Notes under the pieces: model-generated
Seen by the model: the letters and a program-made list of their open reading frames with translations, nothing else
Database searches by the model: none
What the model was told of the DNA's origin: nothing
Shown: piece after piece, positions 11,301-23,821 of the stretch
Layout of the letters: each line of letters begins with the position of its first letter
Position numbering within the stretch: the stretch's first letter is position 1
Made by a program: the position numbers and the translations under genes
Assembly (NCBI RefSeq): GCF_905475345.1
Contig: NC_066605.1
Location: 3,435,501-3,499,500 of the forward strand
Direction of reading: 5' to 3'
DNA: 64,000 nt
From: Vespula vulgaris
Lineage: Eukaryota > Arthropoda > Insecta > Hymenoptera > Vespidae

Positions 11301-13700
11301 GAAATATTACAAAACATTGCACGAATCGTTGATGTACATGCATTAACTATTAACGAAAATGTCAATATTTGTTCTTAACAAAATTTATATTTTGATTATA
11401 ATTTTCTAATAGAATAGTAACACGCATACTCGTGTCTAAGTTTTTCCATTATTTAATACAGTTTTAAATTAAAATAGAAATTTTTTATTACATTATACGT
11501 AGATTTGTGTATAACACATTTTCGTTATTTATTGAATGCTTATACATATTTTTAATTTTTTCTAATTGTTTCGATTTTTTGTACTTGCACAAAGTATGAT
11601 ATACCTATATATTTAGTAATCAGAAAAAAAAATTACATCTGGCATCTTTTATATATGAGTCAAGATTGAGCAGTATAATTAAATCACATTTTCTCATTTT
11701 TTGTACTATACATGTTTTTCTATCTTGTACAAGTCAATTTGATTACATTATATGTCAAATATCTTGTAATAGCAATCATAATTTATATTATATCACGCAT
11801 GCACACTATTGTGTATGTGTATGTTCTCTCTCTCTCTCTTTCTCTATCGTTTTAATTCTCTCCCTTATCTATCTTTCTTCCATCTTGATCTGGACATTCA
11901 ACCAAACTAATAAAAAATTTTTCTTCTCTTTTTGCCGATTCTCTTCTCTACATGTGTATCTATTATTTTCGAAATAAGAATTTTCATTTTTTTTTTAAAT
12001 TGATTACCCGATTCGATTGAATTCCAGTAAATTTAAAAACGACTCTCGTTTCGTAAACAGTAAAAAATTAGTTTTTTTAAAAAAAGATTCGATCATGTTT
12101 ATTATATTAAGAAATCTTTTTTATCCTATATTAATTGTTTTCAAATAGAAAAAAAGTTTTTAATTTTCTTTAACACCGAATAATTTTCAGGGTATGATGC
12201 TATGGGAGTGCAGAACTATTACTAAAAAAAGACTTTATGACGAATTTATACTTCTCCCTTCAAATTATTCTCTTTTAAATTTCAAATTGGAGCATTTTGA
12301 CTTCTTTACACGGACAAAATTTAAAGCAATAATAAATATTATTCTAACTAATTTATTTATAGAATAAAAAAAAAATTATTAAAACTCAAGTTATAAAATT
12401 CTAGATTGTAATATAATTAAAATGTTATCATTTGTTAAATCAACTTAATTATAATTTATTTACAATAAGCAAAAATGTAGAGTCTTGTCGTAGTAGTAAT
12501 AATACAAAAACTTATAATAATAACTATATAAACCAATCTTTATGTTAAATAATATGAAACAAATTCTTATAAATCCTCAGTGCTCTCAGGTTTTATCATT
12601 TATATATTTATATATTTATATATTTTATATTTTAATATTATATATTTTATATATTTATATTTTTTTATTAATTATTTCTATATTTTTATCAATATTTCTA
12701 TCTATAGTCTATTTCTTGATCAGTTAATAATGTAATATTTACAATTTGTTTTTTTTATCTAATTTTAATTCTAATTCTAATAAATAAATTGTTTGAATTT
12801 TCCAATCATTTGAATATTTTTTCTGCGTTACAAAAAGACTAAAATATCATTAAAATATATGTAGATAAAATATATAAAAGCATATACATAATAAACAACG
12901 TAATTATGTATAAGTGACAAAATATTATGATATTAAAATATTATCATTTATAATTCATATACAATATTACTATTACTTTCTGCAAATTTCTTTCTTTACA
13001 AAAATTTTTTAATGCAAAACCTAAAAAGTCTCTCCATAATCTAGAAAAATATATTATTAGAATCTATAGAAATATATTAGTAGATAGATTTAAACTTTGT
13101 TATAAATTATATAATACTTTGGAAACAACAGCAACATGCAGTTTTATCAGAGACTGTTCCTTCTAATTACTAATAAGAATTTTTTCTAAATAATTGTCCA
13201 AATATAGTGAATTGCCCTAGTATAGTTCTAAATATTATTTCTCATATCGTTTCTTTAATTATATCACAGATGAAGTCAAAATTTTTGCTGGAATTTATTC
13301 TTGTAAATCTTTTGCTTTTATAAAATAAAGAATTTTTCTAACATCTTTCTTTTGATTTAATGTTCCTTTTATACAACGTATTTTTGATGAATTAATAGAT
13401 GGTGAAGATATCAATGCCTAAAATACAAATATTATTCTTTGTATATAATTCTATGTATCATCATATATAAATATTTATTGAAAATATTAATATTAAATCA
13501 TACCATAGGTCTTTTATACTTAATTTTTTTTTTTACGAATTTAGGTTTATTTGAGAATCAAATTGGTTGTATTAATGCTATATACCTTAGGTTTTGATGT
13601 TTCAAAGAAATTTTTGACTTTTATGTAATCAATATTTTATAAAAATAATTTACTTAGTCGAAAATTTCCTTTCATATCTTAGAGATTGAATAGTAATGCC
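11301..13700. other. Gene-poor AT-rich spacer downstream of gene B
   Basis: Contains short CT repeats (11825-11845), poly-T/poly-A runs and low-complexity TATATTTA tracts (about 12600-12720). The small ORFs here are compositional (Ile/Tyr/Leu-rich). I see no gene, RNA or clear repeat. Confidence 0.6.
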
Positions 13701-13729
13701 TTACTAAAATATTAAGTACGGAAAAAAAA

Positions 13730-14340
13730 ATAAATTAGTTCATTATTTTCGTTTATATTGATACAATAAAAAAAAGCACTGGAAAAAAAGGACTTAGTCT
13801 CGAACCTATGATTTTTCAATTACGAATCTAGATACTTGCTAATATGCTACATATCACTTATGTATTGTCTATTGTTTTACTCTACAAAATAAAAAAGGAA
13901 TTACGAATTCTTCTAAAATTTAACAATATTTTAGAAATTCCGATCCATTAACATTAACGGCCATGTATTTCCTTATTTTTGCCATAGAATCGTCTATTGA
14001 AAGTTCATTAAAATAATCGAGTGAGTTACCATAGCTTCTTGGTGCGAGCATCGTGAAACGCATTTCTTCATGCTTAGAAATGTTCAGAAAGAACACACAG
14101 AAATAGATAATCGCTCCTTTACACAACAAACCCTATTCAAGCGTGAATATGAAAATCAGTAATGGGGGAATGAGCTTCTTCTTCTTTGCTGCAAACTTCA
14201 AATTAAATCTTTTTTCACAAAAAATTTCAAAAACGATATTTACGGTATCAAGCAGAACAGGTGTAACTCTTAAACGATTTTGATGAATAAGATCTTATTT
14301 TAAGACAAAGGTATAATCTACTAATTTTATTTTCGGATTT
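13730..14340 (-). repeat. Unidentified dispersed repeat, copy 1
   Basis: Aligns over roughly 600 bp with 17890-18480 in the same orientation, with many substitutions. Matching landmarks in order: ATTGATACAATAAAAAAAA, TATTTCCTTATT, GAAACG(C/T)ATTTCTT, TTTG(C/T)(T/C)GCA and GAACAGG(T/C)GTAA. Read on the minus strand, one end has a degenerate tRNA-like segment: an A-box-like TAGCATATTAGC and a B-box-like GGTTCGAGACT (13796-13806), followed by a T run. This hints at a tRNA-derived (SINE-like) head. A 69-codon minus ORF (13920-14129) is not preserved in copy 2. The element family is not recognised. Confidence 0.5.
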
Positions 14341-14495
14341 TTGAAAAAACTAAATTTGTAAATAAACTATTCTCAAAAAAAATACCATTTTTTAACAAAA
14401 TCTTTTTCAAAGAAAATAAAGCTTTTTCAAAAACTTGAAAAATAGGATTAATAATGAAACCTTTGTCTTTAAAATAAATCTTGTTCATCAAAATC
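14276..14495. repeat. Imperfect palindrome with ~37-bp inverted arms
   Basis: Left arm 14276-14312 begins GATTTTGATGAA and ends ACAAAGGT. Right arm 14459-14495 is its near-perfect reverse complement. Between them further inverted similarity continues (TTTTTGAAAAA on both sides), so much of the 220 bp could fold into a hairpin. The left arm belongs to the dispersed repeat (copy 1), so this may be an inverted end-to-end insertion or a small non-autonomous element. Confidence 0.6.
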
Positions 14496-14549
14496 AGTAA
14501 AAAATCATTATACTTGATGGTATAAATCATTATAAAACTAAGGTTGATA

Positions 14550-15238
14550 AAGAGTCTTAAATGCAGACAAAGAATATCACTTAGAAAACCTATAAAGAAT
14601 GATTAAAAAATGAAAACATGAAGAAATGATTTCAGTAGCCCTCATCGTATATATATTATAAATTAAAAATAAAATTAATGATATATTTTTTGATGGCATA
14701 ACTATTATTATTAGATCTTTTCATCTACAAGACAGCTACAGACAAAATTATAAGATGTGTCAAATTATTTTTAAGGTGAAAATATACATTTTTTGTAAGC
14801 AAACCATTTATTTTTTGTGACACTGAACTCAGTTCTTGTAAAACTCTCTAATATCAATGTCAGAATCACTAAATAATTTTTGTCAAAACATTCCAGGATT
14901 ATCTATTACTAAATTTTAGAATTCTTTAACATATTATTGACTAATTCTATTTTTGGCAATAAATGTATTATATTCTGTTATAAAATTGTATGGTTTTTTT
15001 TTACACATATTATCTACTCAACAAGCACTTTTTATCCTTTTAATATAATTATCTAAATGTGAAAGATGCATAAGCATACTTTATCATTCATCCTTATCTT
15101 ACAAAAATGAATTCCAACAATGATTTCATTCTATGAGTTGGGGAGAGCATTATTTACTTACAGGTAAAGAAGTAGAAGCCAGAAATATGAAAAATTAGAA
15201 ATAGTCCGATTTAGGTTATTTTATTCCTAAAAAATTGT
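14550..15238. other. AT-rich stretch 3' of the RpS10 pseudogene
   Basis: No ORF, RNA or repeat is recognised. It may include diverged 3' flank of the duplicated RpS10 gene, but nothing in the sequence confirms that. Confidence 0.4.
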
Positions 15239-15776
15239 TTATGAGGTATTTCCATGTTTAAAGCCATCATGAAATTCCAAATCATCTGTATCTGCATTAA
15301 CATTGGCTTTCTTATCATCAGGTCCTCCTAGTCTTCATCTATAACCAACATCATCTTTTGTCGGCCTTGAAGCCTGACTTCTTGGTCTGGGTTTTGAAAT
15401 CTTAGACCTAACTTTTCTTTTGAAAGTAAATAGAACTATCTCCGGAAGTAGATGTAAGAATCCATATAAATATTCAATTCCCTCCTTGGTTAAATACCAA
15501 TAAATCACCATGCACATTTCTCTGTGAAATAACTTCTGGTTTTGAAGAACTAGACAATTATGAAAAAATTGTGACAATGAAAGTACATGTACAATGATAA
15601 CTTATTCTAAAATTAAACATCAAGATATAATTTACCTGTACTGCTTTAATAACTTCCAAATTTGAAATTGTTTCTAATTCAAAGTATTTTATAGCCTGGT
15701 AGTTTTTTGCTATCATTATACCTTCTTTAAAGAGGTACTTATATATGGCTACACGATTCTTTTTTGGCATCAATAT
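15239..15776 (-). pseudogene. RpS10-ps: Ribosomal protein S10 (eS10) pseudogene, intron retained
   Basis: Two neighbouring minus-strand frames match ribosomal protein eS10, a 40S subunit component: MPKKNRVAIYKYLFKEG... up to LEVIKAVQ, then YWYLTKEGIEYLYGFLHL. Between them lies an intact GT-AG intron (about 85 nt), and a plausible splice acceptor (CAG) precedes the first codon, so this is a DNA-level duplicate, not a retrocopy. It is dead: the initiator reads ATA (15774-15776) before LeuMetPro; after the CAW residues there is an in-frame TGA plus a 4-nt deletion just before YWYLT; and an Arg codon in the C-terminal tail has become TGA, after which the frame still reads a DDKKANVNADTDDLEF-like tail ending in TAA at 15239. 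The mixture of conserved motifs and several independent lesions makes the call secure. Confidence 0.88.
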
Positions 15777-17860
15777 CCTGGTAATGATAAAAATAATTAT
15801 CTTACGTTATTATTGATGATTTGATGTATTTGTATAATAATGATAAGTAATTCTACTAATTTGTTACTATTAAGGCTTGAACAGATGGAAACATTAGGTT
15901 AACCAACATATCCCATAGGCAATAATACAGAAATGATAAAATTACACGTGTAAAATAAGCCAGATGTAAAAAGATATCAGTATTTCTATCAAAGACAAGT
16001 TAGGTTATGAACTTTTAACATATATATATATATTAATATTTAGTTTGATAAAATCATAATTTCGTAGATTATATAGCATAAACAATTAATCATGTGTTTA
16101 ATGCAACATTATATGAAATAATATATTTCTAATAACGTATTTAGCTCATAAGTACTTGATACACTTTAAAATTTGAACTGATCGGCAAATTTCTAATAAA
16201 ATGATAATGATAGATATAATGTTAGATATAATGTAAAACATACTTGTAGATCTTTGATCTTATTTAATTTCTTATGGAATACTTGATGAAAACAACTATA
16301 TTATTAGAAAACTCGAGCGAAAAGAAAAGTTTACTTCTTGTAAGATTCCTTGTTAGGTTCGTAGCAGTACGTTGTTTTCTTATGTGTCATTAATTCTGAT
16401 TGGCCACGCCATTAGGTGAAACTCGTACGCCATGTTTCTTTTCTTTCATTTAGTAATTTTGATTGGCAATGCCATAATCATTGTGGTTCAAATGATCAAC
16501 CACATCGGCAATGAACAAAATGTAAAGTACATTTTATGGTTGCGTTCTAATGCATTTATTGAAATTCATTATCAGATAAGATTGTTTTGTGTTTCATAAC
16601 ACGCATGATATGTTGATGTGGAAAAGGAAATATTACAGTACTTCTTAATTCTTTGTATTATTATTTATTATTATATACTACTATCATTTATTATTATTTA
16701 TATATTATTCTAGGTGTATATCTATCACTATTTATTACTATTATTATTCATAGTATGACATGTTTCAAATAAAAGATGAATGACTGCTTCCAAATGCCAT
16801 ATTCTAATATAATTAGTTTGCTTGTAGATTCAAGTGTGAATATGTGAAAATTAATTTTGTTTTTGAAATGAAATTTATTAAAACATTAGTGCGAGATGAA
16901 TAATTAAAAGTTGAAGTGAAACAAAAAGTGAAATATGGGAATATTGATGTACTTTTCGATATATTGATGTAATATTCTAATAAAAATTGTTGAGATTGCT
17001 GAGGACTACAAAATTTGAAATACACTTAAAAAAAAATCTTTCTTATTATGCCTTTGATTTTCTTATTATGCCTTTCATCATCTTTCGTTAGAAAAGAATG
17101 TCACTGCAGCGACAGGTGTGGGCAAAATATGAACTACACACGTAACGGGGAACAGTGTCTCCACCATGCATTTATCATATCGGTGTATAAGCTTTAGTAG
17201 ATAAGTTAGCTCATACTTCTCTCGCGTGTTATAACAATCGGTTTCGTGTAAATAGGATAAGTAGTTTTGTAAGCTGTGACCTCACCCTTTTCAATTTTTC
17301 ATATGTACATCTTCTTTGATGGAGCGTGTGTCTTGCAGTATGTCCTGTTGGATACGATGCAGTACGTATTTGTTTCAGAATAAATGTATATTTTAAGACA
17401 AATAAATAATAAATGTAATTGACGCATATAATAATTAATATATAAATTTACAGCAAAAAACAAGATTTTATACAATGTTTTATTAAAAATAATTAGTGGA
17501 TATTTATTATATATATTATATTATTATAATATATATTATCATTATAGTAACAGCAGCATTAATATAAAGTGAACTACAGAGAAAACCATAAATAATAATG
17601 CTAGGAGTAAAACCTCATAGATAATATGGAAGCGAACTTATATTTTAATCTTTATAAAAATTACATATAATATATAAGTGTTTGTTGTTGTTCACTAATT
17701 ATTTTTTTTTTTAAGTAATTTACAAACGTATATACTTTATATGTATTTATCATCAAAAAAAATTGTTTTACTGGTGTGTCCTAACTAGTATAGATCACCG
17801 CGAAACCCATGTCAACCGTCAAGGAAGGAAATAAATATAAGATTGTATAGTAACAACATA
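15777..17860. other. Spacer 5' of the RpS10 pseudogene
   Basis: No gene is seen. On the minus strand, 16312-16329 reads CTTTTCTTTTCGCTCGAG, resembling the pyrimidine-rich start (TOP-like) of ribosomal protein transcripts. It lies ahead of the pseudogene and could be its duplicated promoter and first non-coding exon (inference). TAT/ATT trinucleotide-like repeats occur at 16650-16750 and 17500-17550. Confidence 0.35.
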
Positions 17861-17889
17861 CTAAATTATTAAATAAGGAAAAGAAAGTA

Positions 17890-18480
17890 GTTGATAATTT
17901 TTATTTACATTGATACAATAAAAAAAAATAATAATAAAAAAAAACAATCGAATTTACGCTTCCTAAATTACGTATCTAAATGTTGGCCAATACATACATA
18001 ATTGATTATAGAATTTTTATATTTCCAATCTATAAAATATAAAAAAATTACAATTTGTTTTTTAAATTTAATAATATTTTGGAAATTTAAATCTATTGAC
18101 ATGACCGACTGGACAGATATTTCCTTATTGTTGCCATGAAATCATCTGAAGCTCATTAAAATGTCCGAGTAAATTTACATAGCTTATCCGTGTTCAACAA
18201 TGTGAAACGTATTTCTTTGCACTTGGAATGATTAAGAAAATCTGATCATCATCTGTTTACATTAATAAGCAGACAATCTATTTCACGGAAATAAAACATA
18301 CACCATTTAAACGTAATATGACAATCATTAGCAGGGATACGAACTTCTACTCTTTTGTCGCAGATTTGGAAAGGCACTGTACAAAACTTTTTTTTTCCAG
18401 AAAAGTGTCGAAAACAACATTTTCATTCCACAATGAGAACAGGCGTAATTTTTTACCGATTTCGATGGAGATGGAATTAT
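17890..18480 (-). repeat. Unidentified dispersed repeat, copy 2
   Basis: Direct-orientation, diverged copy of the 13730-14340 element (landmarks given there). The tRNA-like end is more degraded here (minus strand GTAAATTCGATTG near 17945-17957). Copies 1 and 2 flank the RpS10 pseudogene at about 4.2 kb separation. Confidence 0.5.
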
Positions 18481-18559
18481 TTTAAACTATACATTCTCGA
18501 AACAATATTATTTTTTGACATGATTTTTCTTAAAGATATCTAAGTCACTAATCTCTAGG

Positions 18560-20127
18560 TCACTGATCTTTTTTTCTATTATTTATAATAACAGAAATGA
18601 GTTTTAACGAAAATAGGTTTCGCTTTTTGTTTTAGTAATTACGCTTGTACCTCGTGAACTCTTAAATTGTTCGAAATAAGTTTCTTTCTGTATTTTTTTA
18701 AACTTTATTTAACTCGTTATTGGATACCGTAGTTATGTACATGTAAGATGGTATTTTCGAAAATTTTTGAGTTGTTCAGGGATAGCATGATTCAGAAAAA
18801 GCCGGGAAACGCTACATTATTGGCTCGTAAGAAATAAATTTTTAAGAGATTTTAATATGAAGAATTCAGACTGACTGCACAAATCAAAACAACCTGACAC
18901 AATTAAAATAAAATTACCCTGTCTATGACTCGTACGGCTATGTTTGAAAATACTAATACACTGCTGTAATGAAAAGTAAATTGGAATTGTGTGATATTTT
19001 TTATTATATATATATATAATCAATTGTTGATTCTTGATTATTAATTAGGGAAGCTTTGTGGAATTGCGGATCATAATTTGAAAGTGTAGAATAAAAAATG
19101 GAGTCATTAGATACTATAGTTCGTGTTTGAGTAATTAATATAATCATTAGTTCATACGACTAAATTGGAGATAAGTATTAACAATCCAGAAATTCATCAT
19201 CGAATTACAGTTGCGTACGAAAGCTATATAGAGTCATCTAAAACTAGCGATGGTCTCCTGTCTAAACGTATGATGCTCCTTCACAATAATCTTTGTTTTT
19301 ATGTGGGTTTGAAGATTAAACATATGTTTGAATAGTTTAAATGAAAGAGATTGGAGCAGTCTGCTTACGGTTTGTATTTGACTCCGAGCGATTACTGTCT
19401 TTGGAAAATTGAGAGAAATGATGTAAGACACAACTATTATAATAATTTAATAATAATTTAGTAATATGTATTATGTTTCTAAAAAGAATTAAAAACTTTA
19501 AATTTATTATCTATATGAATAGTTGCGGTGAAAATGAAAAATAACCAATAAAAAGGTGACTCATTACATATAAATCCTCTATTGCAAATATAATATTAGA
19601 AAATTAAATATTTCTTAAATAATAATCAATGTGTAATATATATGTAGCCGTATTAATATATCCTCTGTATATATGTATATATTATAATACGTATTATTAT
19701 ACGTTCTGATTGCTGGCTTGAATGTGAATTTAAAATGCAGATACGATCAAATAGATTTGTTTTAAATAGAGAAATATATTTATTGACAAATTCGAGAAAA
19801 CCGGATTCAAATGTACTGCTCGATTATGATTATCATATATAAAAAATAAGGAATGAAATCTTTTTGTTGATTATGAAAGACAGATATATCAAACTTTAAA
19901 AAATTGAGACAATTCGAAAGAATTAAAGTACGGATATCTATATATATATATAATGAAAATATTTTCAATTTAGAAGTTGGTAGTTTCAAATTAATTTGAG
20001 AATTTTAACTTCAAACTTTATTAAGTAACGCAAAAGCTTATATGTATGCATATTTATCTTTCTATTTTATTATAAAATTATAATCAGAAAATGAAAATTC
20101 ATTCAAAATAAATATTGAAAGTTACTG
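18560..20127. other. Spacer ending in the 3' flank of gene C
   Basis: No gene is seen. From about 19740 onward the sequence resembles the 3' flank of pseudogene F (about 38810-39230), for example a TATTTATTGA(C/T)AAA motif, a GGATTCAA motif and a GAATGAAATCT motif. This marks the left boundary of the duplicated minus-strand unit. A short match to 461-490 occurs at about 19190 (ATTCATCATCGAATTACA). Confidence 0.5.
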
Positions 20128-23100
20128 TTAATACTTCACGTGAGCACATTTAATATTACCGTGATTTTTTGCAATATTTCTAATAATTTTTTTCTTTTTT
20201 ACATGAAATATTGATGACTTAATAGACGGAATACGATGTATCATAGACTTATTCTTTTTTTTATGAATGAAAATACATTTTTCTATGATCAGAATACAAA
20301 TACTCAAAATGATACCAATTGAGAAGAAGAGAATAAGAGATACAACGCTGATCAGGGGAACCGGTTGATGCTTGATTATATTATTCGATTTCTTTTTAAA
20401 TATATATTTTAAACGATTTAACATACCATTGTCGATAAATTTCTGCAACCTAGAACAAGTTAGTGCTATAACATACGGAAAATTACAATTTATATTATTA
20501 AATTCTTGTATTCTTACTGAAAATTGATGAGGTCGGTGAATGGATTGTGTTTAGATAAAATCATAGCAAAACTATTTAGATGTCCTGTTTCAATAGGAAC
20601 CACATTGCATGGTATCTTCAGATTTCCTATACTGTTAAATTTATCACTCGTGTATAATGCTAGCTTCCGACTTTTACACACCTGTACGTTAATAACGGAT
20701 ATTAACAATAAAATTATATACAATAATGTGTGCAATAAAAGTTCATGGCAAAATTTCAAAGTTGGATTCCTCATACATAGTGAAGAAAGAAATAGGTTTT
20801 ATCAACATGGTTCCGAAAATGTTTAATTTTGGAGTTATTAAGCTTTAAAGTAGGATCTTACAATAAACGATTTCGAATCAAGATGGTTCCATTTCTGGAA
20901 TCAAATCTAGAGTATTAATTATATTCTGTTTAAGTATGCAAAGAAATCTGATAAATTTTTTGTTGAACTGAACATCATTATCACTTGCAAATAGATTTCC
21001 ATATTCATAATCATACATAGGATTTTTTTGTAGCTTCTTCGGAAATCAATAATTCCAATGAAGTTATGTCCATATGCAAGCAGGAAATGGATACTTCGAA
21101 TATTTCATGCAAAGAAATGTCAACAGTGTGCATCAAAATTCAAGCAAATAAACATTGGAGTACTATGAAATTCCATTTAAAAATCTTATAACTCGAAACT
21201 TAAGTATTTCCTCATGTTGGAGCCTAGTTTCTCTTTCCATAAATGAATAATTCATTTATGAAACTTTGCCATATAGTTACTTTACACATAGTAAAAATGA
21301 ATTTTCTTTAATATTTAATTTATAATATTTCATCGTACTCTTTCAAATGCTTCAAATTCGGTAATGGGCAAATTTTCTTCTTTTAACATCAATTTCATAA
21401 CTTTCTCTGCAAACGGATCTTTCGAATTCTGTAAGTAAATATATTTCCTTATCTCCCTACACATATTTTTTATACATAAATATGTGCGTGTAAAATAGCA
21501 CAAGTTATACATATACAATGACGTATATATCTTACTGCAAGTATACTTACTGCAAATTTATCATAGTAAGCCGTACCACGAGCGACGACAAGTTGATAAG
21601 TACCGTCTGCAACGAAGCCCTCTAATGAATTAAATGGCAAGACGTGATTTATAGACGTTAAAAAACTTATTAAAGCAGCTGAATAGCCGGCCCAAAAGAC
21701 GATAATCAAAAGAAATATTGAGAAGTATGCTATTCGTAACGAAAATATCTGAGTGAAATCTACAACATAGAAATATTTTGAGTAAATGAATACCTATTAC
21801 AAGAACGAAAAAAAAACGCAAATCAAAAAATATAGAATCAAACCAGCAAGTCCCTGTTGGCAAAATATACCCCAAATTTCCAACAAATTATCTATTAACA
21901 AATGGCTTATTTTACGATCGGTTCCATTTCTTATTTTGAGAAAAACCAATAATATCGTTGCCGCGATTATTACACCGAACATAGCAATCCAAACAGAATA
22001 ATTGAAAGTCTAAAAAGAAACAACCCTTTATCCATGAAAGTTAACGCATGAAAAAAAAATAATAAAGAATTCAATTGTAAGTAACCGTACTAAGAAATGA
22101 GATGACCATTCAACCGCAAATAGTTCTGGTTTACGAATGAAGAGATAGTTTTTGGTGATCACATGAGGAAGCATGAAGTCAACGACATTTAATCTATCAT
22201 TGGTAATAGAGAAACCAGCAAGAGAAATGTCTGCTCGTCCTGCATATAATTCTGCAATGGCTCCAGTCCATATATTTTTTTCTGGATTCCATCTTCCGAA
22301 CTCTTTTACTTCTGAGACTATGTCAAAACTGAAGTTAAGAGCAACACATATTTCTCTTAGTAATTCATTGAACGTACTGCCTAATTCGCCATCCTCTTGT
22401 AGATTTATGAATGTTGAACCCTACACAATAGAAAAAGGAAAATGAAAAATAATATTTTTCAGTAGAAAATAGAAAAGATGTATAAATGAAGATATTTTGC
22501 CTTTACTATTACAGCTCTCATGATTATACCCTTTAAATTATTTCTTCGTTCGTAAATAAAATCTGGAACCATTTTAATGATTCCTCTCTCTGAGCTCCAA
22601 GTAGCTATATCATTGATCTCAATTTGATTCGTATCGATCGAATACCATTCTCGTAATATATTTTCCGTACCACAATGTACCATCATCTCAGTGTTGAATC
22701 TTAAATGAAATATATTACCTGGTGGATTGTGACAATAATCGGTACCATTTTCCTTATATATGAATATCACTAGCCACACAGCTGAAGACATGTCATAGGT
22801 ACTTGTTCCTAAGGAGAACTCATTAATCGTGTTGTAATTAGAGATCACCACTATGTAATACGGTCGTAGAGTTTGTTTTAAGTAGTAAGATGATTCGTGC
22901 ATTCGTGAAAAGTACAAATTTGTGCTCATAACTCCTTCGTGAGAAAGTGCTCGTCTCCATTTAAACATTATCGTTGTCATTTCCATTTCTGATGAAAATG
23001 AAAGTAAATATAATAGCAATAACGAAGAGAAAATGAAAAATATCTTTACCTTTTACCGATTCGGCATATAAAAATGTCACAGATTTCAGTCCGTATAATT

Positions 23101-23224
23101 TGCAAATGTCTATGATAAAAGAAGTTTGTTCGATGCCGATAGAATTAAATTTACATGAATTTGCAGTCTTCGGAAGAAAGAGAAAAAGAATAGGCAGTAT
23201 TTTGAATGGCACAATCAACGTCAT
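20128..23224 (-). CDS. Ionotropic receptor, IR75-like (gene C), 8 exons
   Basis: Predicted IR of about 647 aa. Exons in transcript order: 23050-23224, 22501-22988, 22091-22420, 21844-22009, 21551-21759, 21339-21428, 20518-20681, 20128-20449. Signal peptide MTLIVPFKILPILFLFLPKT. S1 arginine in NDRLNVVDF, pore loop EIWGIFCQQG, M3 with AGYSAALISFLT, S2 threonine in RGTAYYDKF, acidic S2 position D in YTSDKF, and M4 in exon 8. The donor of intron 2 is GC (22499-22500) where every sister gene has GT; exon length (488 nt) and frame are otherwise perfect, so a GC-AG intron is likely, although reduced splicing is possible. Intron 4 (84 nt) contains a stop. A conserved R in exon 7 (NVVRI) is P here. 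It is the first gene of the minus-strand array, facing gene B tail-to-tail. Confidence 0.88.
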
Positions 23225-23399
23225 ATTCTTCGTATGTTCTTTGAATAATCATAGTGCAGCTTTTGCATTTGAATGAATCGACAACTATTAAAGAAATTGA
23301 AGAATTGTCTATCCGATAGTCGAAGGAGACCACACGAGACTAAATTTTTAAACTATTAAAAGGATTATTATCACGTCGTTTATTATGATTGTTGCGTAG

Positions 23400-23519
23400 A
23401 TCGGATGTCACGCGATGTTCGTGTGTATATTAGCGAGGAGAAAATGATTTTATCTTTGCGGGTATATATTTATTATCGATCGACTACTAAACGGTCTTTC
23501 CAGTTGCCTCTTTTATTGC
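23400..23519 (-). promoter_or_regulatory. Conserved IR upstream block, gene C copy
   Basis: Core GTCACGCGATGTTCGTG at 23407-23423, followed by a GATTTTATCTTTGC motif, ATTTATTATCGATCGA and a CTCTTTTATTGCT motif. The core begins 183 bp upstream of the gene C ATG. The block is conserved among copies whose coding exons have diverged. Promoter function is inferred. Confidence 0.55.
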
Positions 23520-23594
23520 TCCATAGTTATCTTTGATATATGCGAGAACTCATCCATATATACGCATTAAGATCTATATACTTATATAAATTCA

Positions 23595-23821
<227 letters not shown>

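Noticed and set aside
12542..12727. Ile/Tyr/Leu-rich 61-codon ORF
   Set aside because: Encoded by a TATATTTA low-complexity tract.
13793..13862. Possible functional tRNA gene on the minus strand
   Set aside because: Box-like words are present but the T-stem has mismatches and no acceptor stem pairs, so at best it is a tRNA-derived repeat remnant.
22173..22445. Plus-strand ORFs opposite IR exons (also 20524-20826, 36165-36425, 40626-40856, 46754-46978, 55554-55751)
   Set aside because: Antisense shadows of exons 3 or 7 that recur wherever those exons occur.
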